Source: NORP233 sp050186825 (GTDB lineage Bacteria; Planctomycetota; J058). Taken from it: a DNA stretch of 64,000 nt. Below are positions 50,285 to 58,723 of the stretch, piece after piece; position 1 is the first letter of the stretch; every line of letters begins with the position of its first letter. Under the pieces are notes generated by a model, which had not been told where the DNA came from, made no database searches, and saw nothing but the letters and a program-made list of their open reading frames with translations. The translations under genes and the position numbers were made by a program. The stretch is from assembly GCA_050186825.1 (NCBI GenBank), contig JBFWYD010000016.1:1-64000 (forward strand). The letters are read 5' to 3'.

Positions 50285-51483
50285 GCGCGCCCGACCCGCA
50301 GACCGACGCGGCCGAGGAGGCGCGCCGTCGCGCCGCGCACCAGGCCTGGCGCGACCCGGCCCAGGTGGCCGCCCACTGGTGGGACGCGGCGCGAGTGGAG
50401 CCCGCGCGCCTGGCGAACGAGGAGCAGGGCGGCTTCTTCGAGCTGCTCGGACGCCTCGATCTGACCCTGCTCGTGACCCGCGAGTACGAGCACCTGGTGC
50501 TGGCCCTCGCCGCCACCGCGCAGGGCCCGCGCACGAGCTACCTCGCGCTCCCGCATCCCTCGGGGCTCGCGCACGACGTGGTCGGCGGGCGCGTGTTCGT
50601 GGCCGCCACCCGCAACCCGAACCAGGTCGTCGAGCTGCGCCCGGCCGCGGGGGCCCTCCCGCGCCTCGACCGCGCGCCTGGCGCCGCCGAGCTGGACGCG
50701 CGGCCGCTCCTGCCCGCGTCCACGTCCTTCTACCCCGGCAGCCTCTACCTCCACGACCTGGCCTTCCTCGACGGCGCGCTCCACGCCAACGCCTGCGGCC
50801 AGGACGCGATCGTCCGCCTCGACGGGCCGCGCTACGAGCGCGTGTGGTGGCCGCGCAGCGTCGACGACGCGCTCGAGGGGAGCACGGGCGAGGCGAACCG
50901 GCTCCAGCTCAACTCGATCGCGGCCGGCCAAGACCTGGCCTCGTCCTTCTTCACGGCCTCGGCCGCCGTCCCCGGCGAGCTGCGTCCCGGCGACCCGGCC
51001 TTCCCCGTGGATGGGCGCGGGGTCGTGCTCTCGGGCGCTACCCGCGAGCCGCTCGCGGGCGGGCTGACCCGGCCTCATTCGGCCCGCCTCCACGCGGGCG
51101 AGCTGTGGCTGGCCAACAGCGGCTACGGCGAGTTGGGCCGCGTTCGAGAGGGCGCCTTCGAGGCCGTGGCCCGCCTCGAGGGCTGGACGCGCGGGCTGTG
51201 CCTGCACCAGGGCGTGGCCTTCGTGGGCACCAGCCGCGTGCTCCCGCGCTTCCGCGCCTACGCGCCCGGGCTCGACCTGGCGCACAGCACCTGCGGCGTG
51301 GTCGCGGTCGAGCTCGCGAGCGGGCGCGTGCTGGCGTCCTTGCGCTGGCCCGCGGGCGACCAGGTGTTCGCCGTGCTGGCGCTCCCGCGCGCGTTCACGC
51401 TCGGCTTCCCCTTCCAGGCCCCGCCCGCGCCCGAGGCGCTGGAGCGGCTGTTCTACGCCTACCGCCTCGAGGCAGACCCATGA
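50281..51483 (+). CDS. TIGR03032/DUF4915 family protein
   Basis: 400 residues, GTG overlapping the previous stop. Beta-propeller-like repeats with family hallmarks: GEANRLQLNSIA, THE core 'LTRPHSARLHAGELWLANSG' and TRGLCLHQGVAFVG, then CGVVAVELASGRVL. These proteins occur beside glycosyl- and sulfotransferases in polysaccharide loci. The biochemical function is not known. Overlaps the sulfotransferase start (ATGA). Confidence 0.8.
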   Translation: MSAPDPQTDAAEEARRRAAHQAWRDPAQVAAHWWDAARVEPARLANEEQGGFFELLGRLDLTLLVTREYEHLVLALAATAQGPRTSYLALPHPSGLAHDVVGGRVFVAATRNPNQVVELRPAAGALPRLDRAPGAAELDARPLLPASTSFYPGSLYLHDLAFLDGALHANACGQDAIVRLDGPRYERVWWPRSVDDALEGSTGEANRLQLNSIAAGQDLASSFFTASAAVPGELRPGDPAFPVDGRGVVLSGATREPLAGGLTRPHSARLHAGELWLANSGYGELGRVREGAFEAVARLEGWTRGLCLHQGVAFVGTSRVLPRFRAYAPGLDLAHSTCGVVAVELASGRVLASLRWPAGDQVFAVLALPRAFTLGFPFQAPPAPEALERLFYAYRLEADP

Positions 51484-52403
51484 GCGACTTCCGCCTGCTG
51501 ATGCTCAGCGCCATGTACGAGAACGGCGGGAACACCACCCACCGCTTCCTCGACGGGCATCCCCAGCTCTTCGTCTACCCCTTCGAGTCGCAGCTCGGCA
51601 CGCGCCACGTGCAGGACCACTGGAGCTCGACCTTCCCGCTCAAATACCGCTGGCCCGAGTTCCTCGCGGGCGCCACGCCGCGCGAGGACTTCCAGGCCAT
51701 GATCGACGAGGAGACCAAGGTCCGCGCCCGCACGCCGCAGGTCTCCAAGTTCCGCCACGCGCCCTTCGAGCTCGACGACGAGGGGCGCGCGGCCCGCTTC
51801 GCCGAGCTCTGCGAGGGGCGCCCCCAGACGCGCGCGCGCAACGTCGAGGCCTTCTATCGGGCCACCTTCGACGCCTGGCGCGACCGGCGGGCCAGCGGGC
51901 GCGAGCAGGTGGTCGTGGGCTACAGCCCGGTGGTCGTGGTCGACGGCGCGAAGCTGCTCGCGGACCTCCCCGCGGCGCACCTCGTCCACGTGGTGCGAAA
52001 CCCCTGGTCCGCCTACGCCGACACCAAGCGCCGCCCCGTGCCGCTCGGGCTGGCGCGCTACCTCCAGCTCTGGTGCCTGAACCAGTACTTCGCGCTGACC
52101 CTGGCCCGCCGCCACCCGGAGCGCGTCCACCTGCTCCGCCTCGAGGACCTGCTCGCCGACCCGCAGGCCACGCTGGGGAGGCTGCTGGCCAAGCTCGGGC
52201 TCGAGGGCGACCCGGCGCTCGCTCGCCCGAGCTTCAACGGGGAGGAGCTGCCCGAGGTCTACCCCTGGGGCACCCTGCGGCGCGTGAGCCCCGGGGACAA
52301 CCGCGCCACCGCCCAGGAGCTCTCCGCCGAGGAGCGCCAGGCCGTGGGGGAGTGGGCCTGGCAGCTGCTCGAGCCGCTCGGCTACGCCGACTTCTGGGCC
52401 TGA
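51480..52403 (+). CDS. Sulfotransferase family protein
   Basis: 307 residues, ATG overlapping the previous stop. The N-terminal LLMLSAMYENGGNTTHRFLD is in the position of the 5'-phosphosulfate loop, and HLVHVVRNPWSAYADTKRR is the 3'-phosphate-binding motif (R..P...S). A PAPS-dependent transfer of sulfate to a sugar or sugar-like acceptor is expected. It supports a sulfated product for this operon. The stop overlaps the epimerase start (TGATG). Confidence 0.8.
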   Translation: MSDFRLLMLSAMYENGGNTTHRFLDGHPQLFVYPFESQLGTRHVQDHWSSTFPLKYRWPEFLAGATPREDFQAMIDEETKVRARTPQVSKFRHAPFELDDEGRAARFAELCEGRPQTRARNVEAFYRATFDAWRDRRASGREQVVVGYSPVVVVDGAKLLADLPAAHLVHVVRNPWSAYADTKRRPVPLGLARYLQLWCLNQYFALTLARRHPERVHLLRLEDLLADPQATLGRLLAKLGLEGDPALARPSFNGEELPEVYPWGTLRRVSPGDNRATAQELSAEERQAVGEWAWQLLEPLGYADFWA

Positions 52404-53365
52404 TGCGCGCGCTGCTGAGCGGCGGCGCGGGCTTCGTCGGGGCCAACCTCGTCCGCGCCCTCCTGGCCGCGGGGCACGAGGTCCACCTCCTGGTCCGCCC
52501 CGCGCGCGCGCGCTGGCGGCTCGAGGAGGTGCGCGAGCGGCTGCACCTGCACGAGGTCCCGGACCTTGACGACCCGCGCGTGGACGAGGTGGTGCGCGCG
52601 GTCTCGGCGGAGTGGGTGTTCCACCTCGCGGCCTACGGCAACGCGCACACCCAGCGCGACGCGGCGCGGATCGTCTCCACCAACGTGCTCGGCACGACCC
52701 GTCTGCTCGAGGCCGCGCTGGGCGCGGGCTGCGCGGCCTTCGTGCACACCGGGAGCTCGTCGGAGTACGGCGCGCGGGAGCGCGCGATGCGCGAGGACGA
52801 TCGGCTCGAGCCCAACAGCCACTACGCGCTGAGCAAGGCGTATGCGACCCAGCTCGGGCGGCAGCGCGCGCGCGAGACCGGGGCCCGGGTGGTCACGCTC
52901 CGGCTCTACTCGGTCTACGGGCCGTGGGAGGCGCCCGAGCGGCTGATCCCGACCTTGATCCGCGAGGGGCGGGCAGGCCGGCTCCCGCCGCTGGTCGCGC
53001 CCGAGACGGGGCGCGACTTCGTGCACGTCGACGACGTGGTGCGCGCGCTGCTGCTCGCCACCAGGGCGGCGCCGGGCGCCGTGTTGAACGTGGGCTCGGG
53101 GGTCCAGACCACGATCCGCGAGGCGGTCGAGCTGTGCCGCGCCCACTTCGGGCTCGAGGTCGAGCCCGAGTGGGGCTCGCTCCCCTCGCGCCGCTGGGAC
53201 ACCTCGGTGTGGCTGAGCGACCCGGGCCGGATCGAGGCTGAGCTGGGCTGGCGGGCCGAGCTCTCCTTCGCCGAGGGCTTCCGGCGCACGGCCGAGTGGG
53301 CGGCCGACCGGGCGGTCGGCCGCCTCCCCAGGCAGGGGTCTGGGGACCCCGCAGTCCCTCCCTGA
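52403..53365 (+). CDS. NAD-dependent epimerase/dehydratase
   Basis: 320 residues, ATG overlapping the previous stop. Rossmann motif GGAGFVG (7-13), FHLAAYGNAH, the catalytic Ser in HTGSSSEYG and Y-x3-K in SHYALSKAYA, then RLYSVYGPWE. Extended short-chain dehydrogenase acting on a nucleotide-sugar. Last gene of the six-gene overlapping operon. The 57 bp before the histidine kinase contain an AGGAGG site for that gene. Confidence 0.88.
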   Translation: MRALLSGGAGFVGANLVRALLAAGHEVHLLVRPARARWRLEEVRERLHLHEVPDLDDPRVDEVVRAVSAEWVFHLAAYGNAHTQRDAARIVSTNVLGTTRLLEAALGAGCAAFVHTGSSSEYGARERAMREDDRLEPNSHYALSKAYATQLGRQRARETGARVVTLRLYSVYGPWEAPERLIPTLIREGRAGRLPPLVAPETGRDFVHVDDVVRALLLATRAAPGAVLNVGSGVQTTIREAVELCRAHFGLEVEPEWGSLPSRRWDTSVWLSDPGRIEAELGWRAELSFAEGFRRTAEWAADRAVGRLPRQGSGDPAVPP

Positions 53366-53422
53366 GAAGGAGTTGTGCGTGGGTCCCGGTTTGCCACAGG
53401 CAGACCGAGCCAGGAGGCCCCC

Positions 53423-55741
53423 ATGCACCCCATCTCCGAGCTGACCCGCCTGCACCACGCCCTGGGCGACCGCGGCTTCCTCGCCCGCTTCGCCGCCCCC
53501 GCCCTGGTCGAGGAGGGGGGGCTGTCCCCCGACGACACGCGCCCGCGGCGGGTCCAGGTCCTCGACCCGGACCGCGCCCGCCACACGGTGGGGCGGCGCG
53601 AGGGCGCCGACCTGTGGGTCAACTCGCCCGGGATCTCGAAGCTCCACGCCGAGCTCGTGGCCGAGGACGGCGCCTGGTGGGTGCGCGACCTGGGGTCCAC
53701 CAACGGGACCTTCCTCGACGGGCGCCGCGTCGCGGGAGACGAGCGCCGGCGGCTGGCACCGGGCGCGCTGCTGCGCTTCGGCAGCGCGCGGCCCTTCACC
53801 GTCCACTCCCCCAAGCAGCTGCTCGCCCTGGTCCAGCGGCTGGGGAGCTCCGTCCAGGCCTCGACCGCCGTCTACTCCGAGGCGGCGGTCCGGGCGGCCT
53901 CCGCCGAGGACTTCCACGAGGCCACGGCCGGGGCGCTCGGGGCCGAGCGCCAGAGCGGGCGCCTCGAGGAGCAGCCGCTCATGGACCTCCTCCACGAGGT
54001 CGAGGTCGGGCAGCAGAGCGGGCTGCTCTGGGTCCACGGCGAGGAGCTGCGGGGCTCGATCAGCTTCCGCGGCGGGGTCCCGCTCGACGCGGCCTGCTCG
54101 AGCGGAGAGACCTCGGCCGCCGCCGTCCGCGCGCTGTGCGGCGTGCGGCGCGGGCGCTACACCCTGCTCCGCCACGAGCACCAGGGCGAGCGGCGGATCA
54201 TGCTCGGCTTCTCGGAGCTGCTCGCCGACCTGGTGCGCGAGGAGTCGCGGCTGAGCGCGGAGCGACTGCGGGCGATCGTCGAGTGCGCGCCGCACGGGAT
54301 CCTGACGGTGGACGAGGCAGGCGCCATCGAGAGCGCCAATCCGGCCGCGCGGCGGCTGTTCGGCGAGCGCGCCGCGCCCGGGCGCAGCGCCCACGACCTG
54401 CTCGCTGCGCCGGCGAGGGAGCAGCTCCTGGCCGCCCTGCGCGCGGGGCCGGGCGCGACCGCGGTGCACGAGCTCGAGGGGCTGCGCCCCGATGGCGCCC
54501 CCTTCGCCCTCGAGCTGAGCGTCGGCCGCTGCCCCTCCGCCCCGGGGGGGGCCGTGCTCGCGATCCGCGACGTGTCCGAGCTGCGCGAGGCGCAGCGCTC
54601 GCTGATCGTGGCCCAGAAGATGGAGGCGATCGGGCGGCTGGCCGGGGGGATCGCCCACGACTTCAACAACCTGCTCTCGGTGGTCAACGGCTACGCCGAG
54701 CTGCTGCTCGACTCGGGGCTGGACGAGCGCCGCGCCCGCCAGGTGCGCGCGATCGCGCGCGCCGGCAGCAGCGCCGCCGCGCTGACGCGCAAGCTGCTGA
54801 CGTGCTGCCGCCGCCAGCCGTCCTCGCCGCGGTCGCTGGACCTGAACGCGCAGGTGCTGGGCCTCGCCGACCTCCTGCGCAGCCTGCTCGGCGACGAGGT
54901 CGAGCTCGCGCTCGAGCTCGAGGAGAGGCTCGGGCAGGTGCACCTCGACGAGGGGCAGCTCGAGCAGGTCCTCGTGAACCTGACGCTCAACGCGCGGGAC
55001 GCGCTGCCGGGGCCGGGCCGGGTGACGATCGCCACCCGCGCGGCGACGCTGGGCGCGGCGCGCGCGGCGCAGCTCGAGGTCCGCGACACGGGCCTGGGCA
55101 TGAGCCCGGAGGTCGTGGCCCGCGCCTGCGAGCCCTTCTTCACGACCAAGCCGGTGGGCAAGGGCACGGGCCTGGGGCTCTCGGTGGCCTACGGGATCGT
55201 GACCGGCGCCGGGGGCGCGCTCCACGTGTCGAGCCAGCCAGGGGCGGGCGCGAGCGTCCGCCTCACGCTGCCCGCGATCGGGGAGCCGGCGGCCGACCCC
55301 GCGCCGGCTCAGGCGCCGCTCCTGGCGCGCGCGCCGGCCCAGGCGCCGATCCCGACGTCGCTCCCGACCCGGGCGCCTGGCGCCGCGGGGCGCCCGGCCC
55401 GGATCCTGGTGGTCGAGGACCAGCCCGCGCTGCAGGAGCTCCTGTGCTCCTTCCTGCGGGAGCTCGGGCACGAGGTGGTGACCGCCAACGACGGACGGGT
55501 CGGCCTGGCGCTGGCGAGCTCGCGCGAGTTCGACCTCGTGATCACCGACGTGGTCATGCCGCGCATGGGCGGCGTGGAGCTGATCGAGCGGCTGCGCGCG
55601 CTCCGGCCCACCCAGCGCTACCTCTACGTCTCGGGCTACACCGACCGACCCCTGGTGGGCGACGCTCCCCTGCTCGACAAGCCCTTCACCCTGGACCAGC
55701 TCGCCCTGACCGTGGAGCGCGCGCTCGCCCAGGAGGGCTGA
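53423..55741 (+). CDS. FHA-PATAN-PAS hybrid histidine kinase with receiver
   Basis: 772 residues from ATG 53423, after AGGAGG. FHA domain (44-130, GRREGADLWV, SKLHAEL, LGSTNGTF), a DUF4388/PATAN-like domain (185-255), PAS (270-390), HisKA with H412 in GGIAHDFNN, HATPase (about 480-615, DTGLGMS and GTGLGLS), Pro/Ala linker, receiver (660-770) with D709 and K753. It should bind phosphothreonine via FHA, linking it to the adjacent Ser/Thr kinases. Soluble: no membrane helix. Confidence 0.9.
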   Translation: MHPISELTRLHHALGDRGFLARFAAPALVEEGGLSPDDTRPRRVQVLDPDRARHTVGRREGADLWVNSPGISKLHAELVAEDGAWWVRDLGSTNGTFLDGRRVAGDERRRLAPGALLRFGSARPFTVHSPKQLLALVQRLGSSVQASTAVYSEAAVRAASAEDFHEATAGALGAERQSGRLEEQPLMDLLHEVEVGQQSGLLWVHGEELRGSISFRGGVPLDAACSSGETSAAAVRALCGVRRGRYTLLRHEHQGERRIMLGFSELLADLVREESRLSAERLRAIVECAPHGILTVDEAGAIESANPAARRLFGERAAPGRSAHDLLAAPAREQLLAALRAGPGATAVHELEGLRPDGAPFALELSVGRCPSAPGGAVLAIRDVSELREAQRSLIVAQKMEAIGRLAGGIAHDFNNLLSVVNGYAELLLDSGLDERRARQVRAIARAGSSAAALTRKLLTCCRRQPSSPRSLDLNAQVLGLADLLRSLLGDEVELALELEERLGQVHLDEGQLEQVLVNLTLNARDALPGPGRVTIATRAATLGAARAAQLEVRDTGLGMSPEVVARACEPFFTTKPVGKGTGLGLSVAYGIVTGAGGALHVSSQPGAGASVRLTLPAIGEPAADPAPAQAPLLARAPAQAPIPTSLPTRAPGAAGRPARILVVEDQPALQELLCSFLRELGHEVVTANDGRVGLALASSREFDLVITDVVMPRMGGVELIERLRALRPTQRYLYVSGYTDRPLVGDAPLLDKPFTLDQLALTVERALAQEG

Positions 55742-55782
55742 CAGTGGTTGTCTCCGAGGCCCTGGGGGGACATCCTCTCGCC

Positions 55783-58314
55783 ATGACCGATCGCGGGCCC
55801 AGGGCCCTGCCGCCCGGGACGGAGGTGGGCGGCCACCAGCTGGTGGAGCTCGTCGGCCAGGGCGGCACGGGCGCCGTCTACCGCGCGCGGGACCCCGCGG
55901 GCGAGACGGTGGCCCTCAAGCTGCTCGAGCTCGACGGCGACCTGGAGGCGCTCTCGCGCTTCCAGCGCGAGGCCGCCGCGCTGGCGGCCCTCCCGCGCCG
56001 ACCCGAGCTCGTGGCGGTGCGCGCCAGCGGCGTCGACAAGCGCGGGCCCTACCTGGTCATGGACTACGTCGAGGGCGAGCTGCTCTCGGCGCGGCTCGCG
56101 CGCGCGGCGCTCGCGCCCCCCGCGGCGGCGCTCCTGGTCGAGCGTCTGGCGGACGCCCTCGAGGAGGCGCACCAGCGCGGGGTCCTGCACCGCGACGTGA
56201 AGGCCAGCAACGTGCTCGTACGACCCGACGGGACCCCGGTCCTCGGCGACTTCGGCGCGGCCGCCGTGCGCGGGTCGCGGCCGTTGACGCGCACCGGCGA
56301 CGTGGTGGGCACGCCCCTGGCCATGGCGCCCGAGCAGGTGCGCGGCGAGCGGGAGCGGATCGACCCGCGCACCGACGTATGGGGCCTGGGCGCGCTGCTC
56401 TACCACTGCCTGGCCGGGCAGCCCCCCTTCCGCGGGCGCGACCTGGCCGAGACGCTGCGCAACGTGCTGCGCGCCGACCCCGCCCCGCTGCCCGTGGACG
56501 CGCGGCTGTGGGGGATCTTGCAGCGGGCCCTGGCGCGGGACCCCGGCGCGCGCTTCCCCGCGGCCGGCTCGCTCGCGACCGCGATCCGGAGCTGGCGCCA
56601 CGCGGCCGGGGCCGAGAGCGGCGCGAGCTCGCCCTCGCTGGCGGCCGCCTCCAGCCGGCGCGCGCTGCGTCGGGGCGCCGCCCTGCTCGCGCTCGGCGGG
56701 GCCCTGCTGCTCGTGACGGTCGTGGCCCTCGGCCTGCGCCGCGGCGACGAGCCCGGGGCCGCGGAGTCCGCGCTGGCCGAGGCGCTCGAGCGGGCCCTGC
56801 CCGACGCCCTCGGCGAGCAGCCGCTGCTCCTCGCCCCCGAGCTCGCGGACCAGGCGGCGCGCTACCTCGAGGACGGCGCGCCGCGCGCGGGCGTCAGCGC
56901 GCGCCTGGCGCGGGCCCTGCTCCGCTGCCGCTTCGAGGAGGCCGTGGCCCGCGGCGAGCCCACCGACGCGCCGCTGGAGCGCCTGGCCGCCCTCGAGGAC
57001 CCGAGCGTGCCCGTGCTGCGCGCCCGCCTGGCTCTGGCCGCCGACGCGGGGCTCGACGCAGCGACCTTGGCCGCGCTCGAGCCCCTGGCCAACGGGCGCG
57101 ACGCGCTCGCGGAGCCCGCGCGCCGCCTGCTGGTGCGCGGGCTCCAGGAGCGGGACCCCGCCGCCGCCCGGCGCTGGGCGCTGCGCCTCCAGGGTCCGGC
57201 CCAGGCCGCGGCCGAGCGCCAGCTCGCCCTGTGGCGCGCCCTGCACGGCGGGCACCCGGCCGCCGTGGAGGAGGTGCTGCGGAGCGAAGGGCGCGCCCTC
57301 GACCACGCGCTCGGGCGCGCGCTCGCGTGGCAGCGCGCGCGCGTCGAGGCCCTGGCCGGAGGAGGGCAGGCGCCCCGGCGCGAGGAGCTCGTCGCCGCGC
57401 TCCAGGCCCTGGCCGCCCTGCGCGTCGCGGCGCGCCGCCCCACCGCGCGTTCGCCGCTGGCCGACGCGGTCGCGGTCGCGGCGGCGCGCCTCGTCCCGGC
57501 CGCCAGCCAGGGCGGCGGCGGCGAGGCCAAGTCCCCGGACGCGCGGGCGCCCGAGGGAGGGATGGAGGGCGGGCGCCCCGCCGTGGCGGTGCTGGGCGCG
57601 CTGCGCCGCACGGGGCTGCGGCTGCTCGACCCGCGGGGGCCGGCCACGAGGCTCCTCGAGGTCTTCGGCGAGCGGATGGCCACGCGCCGGCTGGCCGAGG
57701 ACATCTGGGCCGGGGCGCTCCTCGCCTACCTCGCGCTCGACGGCGAGGTCGGCAACGCGCACCTCGCGGTCACCGAGACCACCGACATCCACGAGGCCTC
57801 AGTGTGGGGCGACTACCTCCGCCAGCGGATCCGCTCCCAGGCGCGCGACGACGAGCGCGCGCGACGCGCGCGCGTCGCGCTGCGCGCGATGCTGAGCGCG
57901 CCGGGCTGCGCGATCGGCCCCGTCAACCGCGCGGTCGGGCTGGTGTGCTGCGTGCAGGAGGACGAGCGCCTGAGCGAGGAGCTGCTCGCGCTCCTGGGCG
58001 AGGCGCGCCGCCTCGATCCCGACAGCCCCTGGGTGCGCAAGCAGCTCGGCCTGGCGCTCCTGGTCAAGGGCGACCGCGCTGGGAGCGCGGCCGAGGCCGA
58101 GGCCGCGCTCGAGAGCCTCGCGCGCGGGCGCTACCTCGAGCGGGGCACCTTCTGGCAGACGAGCGCGGTCCAGGTCTACGAGGACGCGATCGAGCTCCTC
58201 GGGCGCTGCGGCCGCGCCGAGCGCGCGCGCGCGGTGTGCGAGGAGGGCGCGCGGCTGCTCCCGGAGCAGGCCGGGCTGTTCGAGGAGCGCCTGAAGCGGG
58301 TCCTGGGACGCTGA
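55783..58314 (+). CDS. Ser/Thr protein kinase, single-pass membrane
   Basis: 843 residues from ATG 55783 (GTG 55744 possible). Hanks kinase: GQGGTGAVYRA, K46 in VALK, HRDVKASN with D138, DFG 156-158, APEQ. A membrane helix at about 299-318 follows. The outer 500-residue region is helical and repeat-like (TPR/HEAT-type) with a GGGGEAK linker. It is 41 bp after the FHA-histidine kinase, so the pair may share a transcript and phosphothreonine signal. FHA recognition of this kinase's product is an inference. Confidence 0.9.
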   Translation: MTDRGPRALPPGTEVGGHQLVELVGQGGTGAVYRARDPAGETVALKLLELDGDLEALSRFQREAAALAALPRRPELVAVRASGVDKRGPYLVMDYVEGELLSARLARAALAPPAAALLVERLADALEEAHQRGVLHRDVKASNVLVRPDGTPVLGDFGAAAVRGSRPLTRTGDVVGTPLAMAPEQVRGERERIDPRTDVWGLGALLYHCLAGQPPFRGRDLAETLRNVLRADPAPLPVDARLWGILQRALARDPGARFPAAGSLATAIRSWRHAAGAESGASSPSLAAASSRRALRRGAALLALGGALLLVTVVALGLRRGDEPGAAESALAEALERALPDALGEQPLLLAPELADQAARYLEDGAPRAGVSARLARALLRCRFEEAVARGEPTDAPLERLAALEDPSVPVLRARLALAADAGLDAATLAALEPLANGRDALAEPARRLLVRGLQERDPAAARRWALRLQGPAQAAAERQLALWRALHGGHPAAVEEVLRSEGRALDHALGRALAWQRARVEALAGGGQAPRREELVAALQALAALRVAARRPTARSPLADAVAVAAARLVPAASQGGGGEAKSPDARAPEGGMEGGRPAVAVLGALRRTGLRLLDPRGPATRLLEVFGERMATRRLAEDIWAGALLAYLALDGEVGNAHLAVTETTDIHEASVWGDYLRQRIRSQARDDERARRARVALRAMLSAPGCAIGPVNRAVGLVCCVQEDERLSEELLALLGEARRLDPDSPWVRKQLGLALLVKGDRAGSAAEAEAALESLARGRYLERGTFWQTSAVQVYEDAIELLGRCGRAERARAVCEEGARLLPEQAGLFEERLKRVLGR

Positions 58315-58385
58315 GCCGCGCTGAGGTCGAGGAGGTCTGAGCCTCGGAGGCGGCGGGTGGGGGCGACGGGGGTCGTCGGTAGCCA

Positions 58386-58507
58386 GAAACACGGAATAGG
58401 AACAGCAATAGCAACAGGGAATGGTCCCCATGCACGTACTTTCCGCGGCTCGCCTCCGCTCCGGCTCCCGATCTCTGTTCCCGGTTGCTGTTGCTGTTCC
58501 GTGTTCC
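58386..58507. repeat. Imperfect inverted repeat of AACAGC-type units
   Basis: The left arm (58386-58420) contains AGGAACAGCAATAGCAACAG. The right arm (58476-58507) contains the inverse GTTGCTGTTGCTGTTCC. Between them are 55 nt. The whole 409-bp gap (58315-58723) has no convincing gene. The arms are built from a hexamer-like unit and lie downstream of a kinase gene, as does the repeat at 61204-61288. Confidence 0.5.
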
Positions 58508-58723
58508 TCCCGAGGCCAGTGCCACGGGCACGAGCTCCCTCGCGACTCCGAGGGCTGCGCTGCAGGAGCTTCGCTCTCAATCGAACGGGTGGCGCTGTCA
58601 GCCCACGCGGAGCCCAGGGCGCGGCGATATCGGCCTCGCGGGGCCTCTGCGGAGCCTCTGCTCGGTGCCCTCCGATGGCGCGGCGCGCCAGCGGGTGGTA
58701 CGTACTGAGGTTGAGGAGGGTCC

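Noticed and set aside
52382..55471. Minus-strand open frame of over 1000 codons
   Set aside because: Antisense to the epimerase and histidine kinase genes. Long antisense frames are expected at this G+C content.
55636..57792. Minus-strand open frame of 718 codons
   Set aside because: Antisense to the Ser/Thr kinase. His/Arg/Gly/Gln-rich product without domain signatures.
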